A stretch of DNA of 64,000 bases, taken from Halichondria panicea (Eukaryota; Porifera; Demospongiae; Suberitida; Halichondriidae). Shown in pieces: positions 11,440 to 23,760 of the stretch. The number at the start of each line of letters is the position of its first letter. Position 1 is the first letter of the stretch. Location of the stretch: positions 5,523,047 through 5,587,046 of the forward strand of contig NC_087388.1 of NCBI RefSeq assembly GCF_963675165.1, written 5' to 3'. The position numbers were made by a program, and so were the translations under genes. The notes under the pieces are model-generated. The model was not told the origin of the DNA. It worked only from the letters and a program-made list of their open reading frames with translations, and did no database searches.

Positions 11440-12620
11440 TACAGCTTACGTTTTCTGCTGCATGGGGTCGGCTGCTCTGGTCGTCATGGTAACCTGGACG
11501 CATCAGGCACCCACTGAGCAACATATTGAAACAAATTTCAGGTATCATTTCTTTCTGTCAACAATCATTATCTGCATGGATAGATGCTTCTAGACAGTCT
11601 AGACGATCCTTTACAGTGATTTTTATTGATAGCCATGATTTGACCAGTGGCAGCAGGGTATAATATATGATTAGTGTGTGGGTGTGTGTGTGTGCATGGA
11701 CACACAAATGAGCTGTTTGAGCGAACTAGACACTTTTATCAGTTTTTCACGAATTGCTAATGAGACAGTAGTTGAAAAATAATAGGCTACGTATAGTTGA
11801 ACTTGTATACATAGGCAATCTTCGAAGGCGCTAAAAACACTGTTTTAATAGATTCACAGTCACCTATATAGTCATTCTCGATTCACCCATAATAATAATG
11901 TACTTGTACACTGAATAAGGTCATTACGGTAAAAAGTTATAATTATTGTATCCATTTTGCTCCTTGTGCAATTGATAAATGAGTTAAGTATCTTGCACTT
12001 AATTCAACACACGTACTAAATCAGTCATTCGATATATAGTGCAAGTCTTGCACTATATGATTTATAAGTGTATTCTCGAATATAATTGTATAGAGCAGCC
12101 TCAGCTCTGCTATTGAATAAATTACACGCTTGCTCAGAATAATTTTAGTCGAATAGCTAGCTAGGAGGTAAGTGTCTAGCCTCGACTCCAGCCCCTTGAA
12201 TAGCCTTTCTCAGCGGCCTGGAATCGAGGCTAGTAAGTATCTAATGGTCATCGTCCATTTTTGGTAAAGATCATTGCATTAAGTTTTGCATAACGAAGTT
12301 CTCATGGCTGAAAGTTGAGATCACTTCAAGTCAGCAAGAAAACACTGTAGGTGGTGGCATATCCTATGTGTGTGTCCAGTTGTGTCTAGTTGTGTGTGCT
12401 GTTTATGTCTATACATACAAAGGGATAGCATTAATATTCATGCATGCATGTACTTTATTAGTGTATATACTAATTAAAACATGTTATTAGTTGTATAATT
12501 GGCTTATGTTTTATTTAATGCAGAATATGTGACAGTAAACCCACACCCACTAAAGAAGTTTATCGCTATATATCGACTGATTGGAGTTACTAATAACTAC
12601 GCTCTATATAGTATAATGTC
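11440..12620 (+). pseudogene. second RTK relict, between copies B and C (exons 9 and 24)
   Basis: A damaged exon 9 at about 11,440-11,541 is nearly the same as the one at 1440-1541 (GTAACCTGGACGCATCA). The similarity to the first relict stops soon afterwards. At about 12,523 an AG acceptor is followed by AATATGTGACAGTAAACCCA, a decayed version of the terminal tail exon; its frame is shifted relative to functional copies and the end of the tail is lost. Between them there is AT-rich sequence and one short palindromic element (12,178-12,235). No receptor product is possible. Confidence 0.65.
12178..12235. mobile_element. 58-bp palindromic mini-element
   Basis: The ends CTAGCCTCGACTCCAGCC and GGCCTGGAATCGAGGCTAG are inverted repeats. 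It belongs to the family also seen at 1231, 23440 and 39156. It provides the uninterrupted version of the element that is split by an insertion at 39,156-39,424. Confidence 0.75.
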
Positions 12621-12948
12621 TCGTTCCACGCCTTTTGGTGCTTTTTCCCTGGCCAATCTTAGCAACGTTTCACATTGCAATAGTCGGATAGATTTATGTA
12701 TTATTATACATGTAGTATATTTTGCTGGAAAAATCAAACTTCATGCTTTACCTTAGATCGAAGAATTATGAATCTCAGTGCACGAAAATGTAATCTGATA
12801 TCAATTTATCAGGTTGCACTTCCCACTGACAGAGAAGAATACCTTTCAATGAATAATATTTACTTAGCAGTGCATGAGAATACCAGTGCTGCTGACATGT
12901 ATAGCTTAATTGTGATGATACAATGATAGAATAGATTCTTATATAGAT

Positions 12949-15900
12949 ATGTTATTAGTAACTCTCTTTGCCTTGTTTTTACTGCAAAGAGCAGGTCATT
13001 CTCAATCATTCTCCTTCCAATATTCTGCCAATCTCCCAGGACTGCAAGTAGACTCCACTGGGAGAACATTCCTTGCAGCAGACATCTACCTGTATAGACT
13101 GAATGCTCAGCTACTACAAGAGGAGAGAGTTGATCTAGGAGCTACTGTCATTGACAAAGGACTTGCCCTGAGCTCTACTGGAATGTTGGTGGTGTGTTTA
13201 GAGGATCTCTCTTGCTCTGTCTACAATGCAAGCAACCTCAGTGCTGGTCCTATCAGGAGTGTCAGTAATGCTATAGCCTCAGCAGATCCTGACTTTGGAG
13301 CAGCCATCTTCACGTCAGGAGACACTTTCTACACTGGAGCATCAACTGGTGCAGGAGAGAAGATGGTACTGCAACAATTTGGAGAGGGGTTCAATAGATC
13401 TTCCAACAACAATCCATCAGGCACACGCAATGCGCTGGTTTTTGGGGTTAGTGATTTTAGACGACGATTCTATGCATTCGGTGGTTTTGTGAGTGGTGGA
13501 TTTGCCTATTATGTTGTCGTCGACTATCGACCTGCTACTGCACAAGCTATAAGACTATTACGTGTTTGCAGCATGCCTGATTGTGGAGGCCCAAGTACCT
13601 GTGGAGTGACTGCTTCGTATGAACTGGAAATCAATTGTGGCGTTCAAACGATCACTGAAGAGATTTGTGTGTGTGGAGTGTCATTAGTGGAGGACTTCAG
13701 TGGGATATCTGGACCCACTGCTGTGATAACTATTTGCTCTGACATTACTAATTCTATTTGTGTGGTCAATATCACTGCTGTCAATGAAGCTATGGATGCT
13801 AAATATGACTCTTGTATTGTGTCACGCACTGTTGGAGAAAAAATTGGCATAGCATGGAGAACAGGCTCAGATAACTGCTCTACCCTGTCTCAGCCTCAGG
13901 TTAGTTATTGTAGTCTGGGTCTGGTATGCTTCTAACATAACATCATTATCCAGATAACTGTGGACAGATGTGACACACCCAGTCCAGTTGGCCTTCTCGT
14001 CCCAAATGGTGGCATTGACATAATAGCACCAGTTCGTATCAACTTTGGAGACAGCCCTGTACTCCTTGCTTCAGTGGCTGTGAAGATGGAGCAGTTTTTC
14101 TTTGTATTTGTGACAACTGATAATTCTAGGATAATAGGAGTAAGTGCTGCATGGTTGAGTCAGCTACATTTATTGTGCATTGGCTCCAATAGTATGATGT
14201 CAGTGGTTCATCTACCCTGGATGCTAATAGCTCATTCTACAATCAGCCAGTGACCTCTGATGTATATCATTTGTCATGGCAGGAGGGACTGGACTACATC
14301 ACAGCAGCCACTAGAGACACTGTGAGTTAATGCTTGTATGTCTTCCTCTATGAACCCCTCCCCCCTATGAAGGTGTACCAAGTACCCATAGAGGAGTGTT
14401 CCCAGCATATAGATTGTACCAGTTGTACCAATGATCTCAACCCGCTGTGTGGGTGGTGTGTGGTGGAAAACAAGTGCTCTCGTCAGACGCAGTGTCAGAA
14501 CTCCAGTTTCTCCAGTAGATGGATACAGGACAATGCCAACTGTTTTACTGCTGCAATTGTGGAGCCAATGCAATTTGTGCTTGACCATGCGATTCTTGAT
14601 AATGAGGTAAAGCTAGTGTAGTTGTGTCTGATATCACAAACAGACCCCACAGCTCACGGTAACCCTGCCTTACCTCCTGCATGGAGAGAACATCTCCTGT
14701 CATCTGGCAGACGATAAAGGACGTTTCCCACCCATCATAGTACCAGCTGTTGGGGTCACCCCAGGAACAGTGTTTAGTTGTGATATTGAAGGACTCGTGG
14801 TACCTGACTACCTTGGAGTGACTGCAATCATCAACCTGGGCTTTCAGAGCTCTCTGTCCAATGAGCCATTTAACATTACCAACCAAGCACTCACCATCTA
14901 CAATTGCTCAGCAGGAGAAAGGTATTACCCATATCAGGAGCACTGCCCAGATTCAATTTCAAAACACCCAGATCAGGTTCCTCTAATTCCTCTAATTAAG
15001 CACATGATCAACTCCCCCTTGAAGGAAATTTATACAAATCGTTTATGTTTCCTAATAGACCGCATTGTGGGTTATAGCTTTTTAAACTGGCTTTCTTTAG
15101 CTGTAAGGATTGCCTCGGGCCCAACAGTCCGTGTGGATGGTGTAACCTCAACAAGCAGTGCAGTGGAACACCAGCTCCTTGCAGGAATGTATCTCACTTC
15201 CTACAGGTGATAGCTCAGTGACCATGGTGACCAGTAACTCCATTTGTATACATGTAGGTGTCTGGAGGCAATGATTTCACTGCTGAGTGCCCCCTATTGG
15301 ACACACCCCCCTCTGGTGGGTACACTCAACCAGTGAGGGTGGCCCAGGACCTTCGACTGACCACCAGAAACCTCATTGCTCCCGTAAGTCACATGATTTG
15401 TACGTCGTTTTTCCATGACTTCCCTCTCCATTAGACGGATGGCTTTGAGTACTATTGTGTTGTGAATGGAGTTAGTCTGACAGCTCAGTATGAGAACAAA
15501 AGCTCCATCCTGTGTACAGTGGGCAGTGGACAAGTGAGTGTTGCTTACATAATATACTTACTTAATGGGGCTTGTAATTGTATTTACCGTATTTACTTAA
15601 TTAAACGCCCGGGCGTTATTTCATATCGAAGTCTGTAAAAGGGGCGTTTAAACGAGATGGGTGTTTATTCGAAATGGGCGTTTATTGGCCATGTCTACTC
15701 CAAACTCTTGCACAGCAGCAGTTATTATGCTCTTTTTGGCTGCTGCCACAGCTCTCAGATTAAATCTTAAGTATAGGAGTGGTGTTTCTCCCTCTGTGTC
15801 TCTCTCTCTGCCATCATATATATTCTATGCTGCCATGCTTACAACTGGTTCCACCTGCTACTTCAGCTCCACCCACAGTGCCACGCCCATACATGGGCGA

Positions 15901-18900
15901 TTATTTAAGTTGGGCGTTTATTGACAAAGACAGAGCTTTTACTGGGCGTTTAAACGAGATTGGCGTTTAATCAAGTAAATACGGTACTTAATTATATGCC
16001 TTATTTGCTTGTAAACTGCGAGTTTCTGTGTGCAGCTGACACTTTCTGCTGGAGCCAATAGTTCCCCTGTGGTTGCCATGGTAACCTGGGCGGGAAATAA
16101 TATCAGCCACCTACTGAACAACACTCTGCAACTAATTTCAGGTATACAATTATCTGTCAACTGTCATCTCGACATATTTAATGTTTGCACTACGTCCGGA
16201 CTCAGTTCATCCCCCCTCCCCCTCTCCACACACACACACACACACACAACACAGTGACGCTGTATGATTGTCGTGATTTGGCTAGTGAATGTTCGGAATG
16301 TATTGCAGTCAGAATGGGGTCAGAGTTCGCATGTGGGTGGTGTGGGGGTAGTTGTGAGGTTATGCAAGAGTGCTCCAATACTTTCATTACTGAGGGGGAC
16401 AGTTGTCCTGCCCCTGTCATCAACTCATTCACTCCAATGTCGGGTAAGAATCAAGTGAGCGTATGTTCACCTCTCTTGTTAGGTTATTTAAAGCAGTATA
16501 TTGGTATACTGCTATATACGAGCTTGTACTAGTAACAACTTAAGCCTTTGATCTTGCAACCATAATTACGATACAATTAATCCTGGCTTGCACACCCAGG
16601 ACCAGTTGAGGGTGGTACAGCAATCACTGTGATTGGTACTGACTTCGGAGGAACTTTTGCCGAGATTCAGAACTCCACCCTTACATTAGGAGGCGTGGCC
16701 TGCACTGCCCTCATCACTGGTTACATACCATGGCACCAGTTTGTCTGTGAGACCACCAATTTTGTAACTGGAGGGTTAAAAGTCTTCTCTCTAACCATTG
16801 GCTCTAGAGTAGCCATTGAAAACGGTGGCTCCTTCACTGCAGTGAATTCTATTGTCAGCAGTGTGACTCCGACCTTTGGACCCATGGCCGGGGGAACCGA
16901 AGTGGTTGTGAGGGGGACTGCACTGAACGTGGGTAACCAGGAGGATACTAGAGTCTCTTTGGAGATCAATGAGTCAAGCTACAACTGCAACATAACATTG
17001 TCGTAAGTGACTGTTGTATTAAGTTTACTAACAATGCAAACCTCTTTTCTGCAGATCTATCGAGTCTAAAGAGATTCGGTGCAGAACCTCAGCAGCAAAC
17101 CTCACCTCCGATGCTTTAGTGGTGGTGTACATTGATGCTGCCAGAGTCAGCAATCCAGGAGTGGTCTTCAGTTATCGTAACAACCCCAACGTGACTACCG
17201 TGTTTCCTAGCAACACTATTTCTAGCGGAGGCATCAAACTGACCTTTACTGGAGTGAACTTGGACGTGGTACAACAGTCTGTGTTGGAGGTCTACCAGCC
17301 GATGGGGGCTCCTCCAGCAACTACCGAACAACACCATGTAATTTTCGACTTTTTTGTGAATAAAATTTTTGCAGTGAGCATTTTACAGAGAGCAACAAGT
17401 TCCACCTATCAAAAATATGTATCGTAAATATTTAAAAATACAATTTTTTGGGGGACTGAGCATCATTCCAGGAAAATTGTTATTTATGTCATGACGGTAT
17501 TACATAATGTACTTACTCTCCTGCAGAGGAGCACCTGCAGTATTGTGGACAATACCACCATCACATGCTCAACTCCTAATCTAACAACAACCTCACTGAC
17601 CCCATTGAACTATGCCCTGATGTTTGATGATGTCCCACTCGCCACACACGCAAGCCTTCCCATCAGCGTCCAATCAGATCCCTCCAATTTTCGGCTGGAG
17701 GGTTCGCAAGAGGTCACCAGTGGTACAGCGACTCTCATACGCATTGTGGTATACGTTTTATCCTGTAATACTGACCATACTGTTACCGTGTGTGTATCCA
17801 GGGTGATAATCTCGACTCAGTGGAGACCAGTGAGATAAAAGTGATCGTGGGAGGGGAGGAATGTGTCAAGACATCCAGTAATTCAAGAGGGAGCGAATTT
17901 ATCTGTACCGCCCCCTTGGAGATCCCAGGAGAGGAAAACCCGGCTATTATACGAGTTGAGTAAAACTATATAACTTAACTGTGTTACAGTGCTATTTAGG
18001 TGAACGTTGGGAGCAACATCGCTCAAGTATTGGACCAGCGACTGACCTACATAGTTCTTGTGGTGGAGGTTCCTACGGTGGAGGTTCTTGAAGCGGCAGT
18101 TCCCCTGGAGGTCATCATCCCGAGTGTTTTGGGGGGGGCTGTAGTGGTAGTGTGTGTAGTACTGATCATTTTTGTCTGTTTTTGTCTGAACTCACGAAGG
18201 AAGACCGTGTCCATCACTATGCATGAACAGATGATGGAGCTCGTGGCTAATAGGTAATTACCGTATGGCGGGTATATTTCGAGGGTATAAAAATGTTCGT
18301 GGTTTTCGCTGATCAAACATCTACCACAAACATTTGTACCCACGAATTTATCAATGCATGCTGCAGAAAGGCTGCTATTCCGCGAAAATTAAATCGCTAT
18401 AGCATAGTAGCAGTGATCGACTGTTTCTAACGGGTCATTCTGCGAAAGTTTATACCCTCGAAATATACCCGTTATACGGTATAATACTTATAGTCCAGCT
18501 GTCCAATTATGTTACAGGAGAACACAGGAGGAAATATTACCTGTGGATGGCAATACTGCACTCGTTAGTAAGTTTCTATGATTTTTATACATCCATGCAT
18601 GCAGTCTATACTATATTCACTGACTTATAATTATACAGAATCAGAACTTGTTGAGATTGCCGAGTCCATCCCAGATTCATTCAAAATACCAGCCTCCATA
18701 TTGAAGCTCTCCAGTACTGCAATAGGACAAGGTAAAGAAAGATGTGCATTTCACTTAATTTATGGGATGTCACTATACAGGTGAATTTGGCATTGTGTAC
18801 AAGGGCGTTCTGACAGACTGGAACAAAGTACATATGCAGGGGGTGGCCGTGAAGACACTAAAAGGTTTAACAGTACAATTTTATAAATTCAATCTGTTGT

Positions 18901-21694
18901 CAGCCATCAAGTTCATAAATTAGTTGTCATGGAATTCACTTATACCAAATTTACTGCCCCCCAGAGACTACAATTTCTGCTGTGTTCTTAGAGTTGATCA
19001 CTGAGTTCTTCATTGTCTACCTTGCAGGTCTGTTCTCGTTGTCGGATGTTCAGAGCATGGTGTGTGAGGTGAACAAGATGCAGGACTTTGACCATCCTCA
19101 TGTCATGTCCCTGATTGGGGTGTGTCTTGATGCTGGCCCCGGTGTTGCCATAGTGATGCCATATATGGCCAACGGCAGCCTCATTGGATATCTCAAGAGA
19201 GAGAGGAGCAGCCTTGAGTTGGACGATGACTGTGAGATTGATCAGGTGTGTGGTATAATTATTACAATACATAATACAAAAGGAAGACACACAAAGTTGT
19301 TGTTTTTTACAATGCAGATATATACAAGTAACAAAGTGTAAAGTTGTTGTAGCTTCTCTGTGTTCTAAACGGCTGAATACAGCGACGAAAGTAAATAGTG
19401 AATATCTTGCTGTGGCGTAGGCGGAGGGGGGCTGACGGGGCTAGAGTCCCCCCCCCTTTTGTGCTACATCAACTCCAACTTAGCTTGAATCACTGTGATC
19501 TGTCGATCTATTCTGCAGTACTGCATGCATAGTTAATAGAATAATGTCATGTAATTGAAATGTGGTCAAGGCCATCTGATGCGCATGCTTACCGCTGAAG
19601 AAAAGTGATGACCTAGATAAAATTCTATGAAACCCATTAGTGCCTATAATTATGCTCAACTGATTTGGGCCCTGCCCTTCCCAAATTCCTGGCTATGCCA
19701 TCAGTTCATTCCGATACCTAATACTTATGGAAATCTATCGATTCTATAAAATGTCTAGAGCCAAATTATTGTGTTCCCAAGTTTTATGGCATTCTAATAA
19801 GCACTTTTATGAATTGATTTATGTATATATGGGAAATGAGTAGAAATATTACAAAAATGTAACAAGGATGTAATTAAAAACTAGACCACATGATTGTGTC
19901 AGACCTCCTCTGGTCTCAACAGAGAGGTATAATCTCTGTAGGGAAGCCATTATAGTGTTTGTGCAAGGGACAGTACTGAGCGATCTCAATAGAGAGGTGG
20001 TTTCTTTTATATGAAGATAAGTGGTAGAGAGACCTATATGTTTAGGGTGAGCAGCATTCTCACGATCAACTATATTATAGCGACTACCTGAATGAGTATG
20101 GATATAAGTTGTATACCTTTAGCATGAGCAGCATCTAGAGTGTCTCAAATAACACCACCAATAACTGTGTGAGTGAATTGTCACCAATTTTCTCCACAGA
20201 TTCTTGTTGTTAGGAAGCTGCTACTAAAGATGTGTCATCAGATAGCACTGGGAATGGTCTACTTGGCCGAGCAGAAGTTTGTCCATCGTGATCTTGCAGC
20301 CAGAAACTGCATGTGAGTTGGCAATTGGTATAGTGTGTACCAAGATACATCAGTATAATAGGCTAACTGTAAACACACATTGCTTATAAAATTGAGAGAG
20401 CTTTCATTTATTAATCTTATATATATATCAGCCTCAGTTAATAGCATACTTGCTATAGATATGTTCACTTGCTAGAATATACATGTGGCATTGTTCGTTT
20501 CATATCGTGTACATTCCAATAGGCTGGACTCGGGAGGAGGTATCAGGGTGGGGGACTTTGGTCTGGCTGAGGACGTCTATGCTAGTGGTTACTTCAGACA
20601 GAACGACCGAGCCAATGTGAAGCTGCCCTACAAATGGATGGCATTGGAGAGTCTCAACGATGCTATCTTCACAGAGAAAACTGATGTGGTGAGTCAGTGC
20701 ATATAGTAGATCCTAAGATCCTAAGCATAATTATACTCTCTCTAACAAATTGTGTGAATGCAAGTACCATGTAATAGACCCCAAAATTGCTTCTGAAATA
20801 CACATTTTACAATTCATTTTGGTGGTAGCAACTGTGTTATATACTTGCTGTCCATGTGCCCAGTGGTCGTATGGTGTGACTGTGTGGGAGGTCTTCAATG
20901 GAGGACGGACTCCATACCCTGCCGTGGACCCACTGTCCCTCATCCAGCTGCTGGGAGAGGGACGAAGACTAGAGAAACCTCTCAATGCAGCCTGTGCCAC
21001 CGAGATGTGAGTATACACTCTCTGAGTTAATTACTATTATAGTAGTTGCAGTGCCGAGCACTATATTTAACATGCCCCCCCTCCCCCTGTGGTGCTCAGG
21101 GGCATGTAGATTGAAATTTGGGATTATTGTTTGGTTCAACTGATGGTACATCCCCTTATCCTCACACAGTTCTAAACTGATGCGTCAGTGTTGGAGGGAG
21201 GACCCAGAGGAGAGACCAACCTTCTCACAACTGTCCGCCATTGTGGAGAGGCTACTGACATCCATTTCTGACTACACTGAACTCAGTATGGTACTACTGG
21301 ACACCAGTCAAGAGAAGGAGCAGCTCAGTAAGCGTAGACTCAGCTGTTTGAAACTTTTATCTTCTGTTATTAAAAACATTTCGAAGGTCTTATATTAACA
21401 TAATACATGCATATTATTCTACGTATAGTTTAAAAGACTGTATGTCGTCGTCTACTATAAATGCTCACAAGATCATTAGATATGATTATCCACTGTTATA
21501 AACATGTTTAATAATAATTATGTTAGCTTGTGTTACGATTTTTTTTTACTGCAGAGTATGACAATGTACCCACACCCACTGAAGACGCTCATCGCTATGT
21601 CGACGCTCCACCTGGTTACCCTCGAGCATTCAAGAACAGAGTGTACGAAGAAGTTACTGCAACAGGCAGTTATAAATTAGCCACTATAGGTTAA
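12949..21694 (+). CDS. RTK copy C: plexin-like ectodomain with MET-like tyrosine kinase, complete
   Basis: Twenty-four exons, about 1,624 residues: 12949-13899, 13954-14139, 14193-14321, 14373-14606, 14653-14921, 15101-15206, 15258-15383, 15435-15533, 16036-16141, 16255-16443, 16600-17002, 17055-17337, 17527-17748, 17802-17954, 18000-18253, 18518-18567, 18639-18731, 18781-18864, 19028-19245, 20200-20312, 20523-20688, 20864-21006, 21170-21327, 21555-21694. Domain order is the same as in copy B: signal peptide ([19 protein letters not shown]), Sema-like, three PSI/IPT pairs, three more IPTs, a transmembrane helix ([20 protein letters not shown]), kinase. [23 protein letters not shown] and [16 protein letters not shown] are all present. 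Oddities: the usual exon 12 donor is deleted, so the exon probably runs eight codons further to a GTAATT; the exon 14 donor is GTTGAG. The tail has [27 protein letters not shown] and SYKLATIG, giving more tyrosines than B. Two MITEs and an hAT-like element lie in its introns. Confidence 0.88.
15585..15986. mobile_element. MITE in intron 8 of copy C
   Basis: About 400 bases with long terminal inverted repeats: TACCGTATTTACTTAATTAA at the left and a matching TTAATCAAGTAAATACGGTA at the right. The subterminal part repeats GGGCGTTTA words in both orientations. No coding sequence. The outer TA bases are the likely target duplication. Confidence 0.8.
18259..18481. mobile_element. MITE in intron 15 of copy C
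   Basis: The left end TACCGTATGGCGGGTATATT and the right end AATATACCCGTTATACGGTA are inverted repeats. The interior carries TTCGTGG and GCGAAA words on both strands. No coding sequence. It is related to the elements at 39,181 and 63,491. Confidence 0.8.
19410..19704. mobile_element. hAT-like element in intron 19 of copy C
   Basis: The left end CTGTGGCGTAGGCGGAGG and the right end CCTGGCTATGCCATCAG are imperfect inverted repeats. Runs of G at the left and C within the body resemble the element at 2426. Ends are partly decayed. Confidence 0.5.
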
Positions 21695-22101
21695 AGGTCA
21701 AATGTTATCTCCTGCATGTATAGTGATAGTTATATACAGCGTATATATAAATTTACAACTAGCAGCTTTGATATTATTATTTTGGTGCAACCATAGCATT
21801 GCACAGTATTTTATTTATTCTTTAACTCCAGCCTCTTTGATTTTGGTGCAACATGCTTTTACATTACTGTATTTTTATTATAGCCATTTATGCATGCAAT
21901 GCTTGCCATCTTTATTTCTGCAATATATTTTAATGTACCTATAATAGTGATAAAACTTCATGCATGAATGCAAACTCAATTTACAACCTGCTGTGCATGC
22001 GCTAGGTATCATAATTATTACATTTCCCCAGGAAAATTTCTATCAATGTTAGTTATGACACTAACAAGTAACTTAATTGTGATGATTCAATTCTAGAATA
22101 G
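21695..22101. other. 3' flank of copy C and upstream of relict D
   Basis: AT-rich sequence. No RTK exon or clear polyadenylation signal was seen apart from weak AT-rich variants. The last 40 bases (TCTAGAATAGATGG) match the upstream edge of copy B. Confidence 0.5.
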
Positions 22102-22412
22102 ATGGCTATGTTAGTGGTTCTCCTGGCTTTTTTTCTGCTGCAAGGATCAGCTCATTCTCAACCACCCTCATTTGATTTCATACTGGACTGCAAGTGGACT
22201 CCACTGGAAGAGCATTCCTTGCTGCAGGCAACTACCTGTATAGACTGAATGCTCAGCTAATACAAGAGGAGAGAGTTGATCTAGGAGCTAATATCATTGC
22301 CAAAGGACTTGCCATGAGCTCTTCTGGGATGGTAGTGGTGTGTTTAGTGGATCTCTCTTGCTCTGTCTACAATGCAAGCAACATCAGTACTGGTCCTATC
22401 AAGACTATAATT
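22102..22412 (+). pseudogene. RTK relict D: broken first exon
   Basis: The ATG opens a signal peptide like that of copy B (MAMLVVLLAFFLLQGSAHSQ). After PSFDFI a deletion shifts the frame; the family sequence then continues in another frame as [20 protein letters not shown] and ends near STGPIKTI. The rest of exon 1 and all later exons are missing downstream. D is therefore a truncated 5' copy. It lies directly beyond the 3' end of copy E, which is on the other strand, and may mark a rearrangement breakpoint (inference). Confidence 0.8.
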
Positions 22413-23760
22413 TCCGGTATAATTTACTAAGGTTTTACGTTTATAGTAATATGGGTAATCGTACTACGAATGCTTTCCGCCAAATGGGATCAGACCTATA
22501 ACAACACACTACGCTGACTAAGATGCAGATTAGCCTTCTCACTGATACGCTCGTCAATACAAGCCGTCCGAGGGGCCCGATCATCACGTGGCCACCCAGT
22601 CCACAATTCTGTGGCGGTAGACGTGGTCATCCAAGAAGCTCATCTTTAACTCGTAACTAATTCTATCCTTACATGTTTATTTATATTTTTGTACCATAGT
22701 ATTTTTACCTGTGAAAAAAATATATATATATATTCTGGGTAATTTGAAACGCATGCGCACTATCACCTCGATCTGCAATAGGTACTTTAATTGGCCTTGA
22801 ATCGAGGCTATAATACATACATTGATACAACTGCACGAGGTAGTACAATAATAATACACACGCTGATATCCATAGTACAGGTAGCTTGTACTATGAACAC
22901 GTATTGCAATTAGAAGCTGTTATCCAACCCATTTACAACTGAGTAGCAGTAAACACTCTTTGATCCCTGCCGTGCATGCACTGTGCACATTTTGTGTGCT
23001 GTGCTTGCACTTGACAAACCACATTTACAACTTCACACAACCCAGTTCCAATGTGGTCCAGTAGTTTTAGTGAATCTGATTGGATACTGAAGAATTGATC
23101 TTCACAATGTGACACTAGTGTGTCACAGTGGTGATCTATAAAAGAGTGGCTCCTTTAAGGGTGGAGGGTGGGCTTTAGGCTGACCACAAGCCAATGTATA
23201 CCCTAGGGTACATGGGATTTGTACGTACCCTGGAGTATCCTGAGAGTTTCAATTGATATTCCTTAGTGTCAGAGCACATCATGGTACAAGTCAGGAAATA
23301 TGTTAAATTGTAAGCCAATCAAAACGTTAGATGATGTACTCTACACCATATGCAATTCAAGACTCTGCACTTAATGAAAGCAGCTGATGCCTAGTGGATG
23401 TGTCAAACATATACATATTAACATAAAGCTATAATTATACTAGCCTCGAATCCAGACCGATTAAATGGCCTGGTCTCGAGGCTACATGCATACATGCATG
23501 CAATAAAATTATTATGCACAGGAAACTCAAAGAAGTTAAAGAGGGGGAAATGATCGACCATGATTGTTGCTAAAGGATGCTAAATTGAATGGCTGCGTGT
23601 GCTGCATCCGTGAAGGTTTTTAATAATTATATGGTCACTAATAATTATTTATACTCAGAAATTCGTTTCAAAATGATGGGTTTTGTAATGTAGCGAATAC
23701 GTTTTTACTGTGAGTGCATGTTATCGTATTACATAATGCAATATCAAAATTCAGCTGCAG
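22413..23760. other. non-coding region between relict D and the end of copy E
   Basis: No supported gene. It contains partial palindromic elements (22,785-22,812) and a complete short one at 23,440-23,484. Near 23,522-23,565 a fragment matches the termini of the foldback family at 31,631-32,700 (AATGATCGACCATGATTGTT). Confidence 0.5.
23440..23484. mobile_element. 45-bp palindromic mini-element
   Basis: CTAGCCTCGAATCCAGACC pairs with GGCCTGGTCTCGAGGCTA as inverted repeats. Same family as the elements at 1231, 12178 and 39156. Confidence 0.7.

Noticed and set aside
15661-15970. Frames inside the 15,585-15,986 element
   Set aside because: They lie within a MITE with long inverted repeats and have no recognisable domain.
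22413-23440. Further exons of relict D
   Set aside because: Checked for Sema, PSI and IPT exon motifs (LLRVCN, CGWC, GGTxxTV) on the plus strand; none found.
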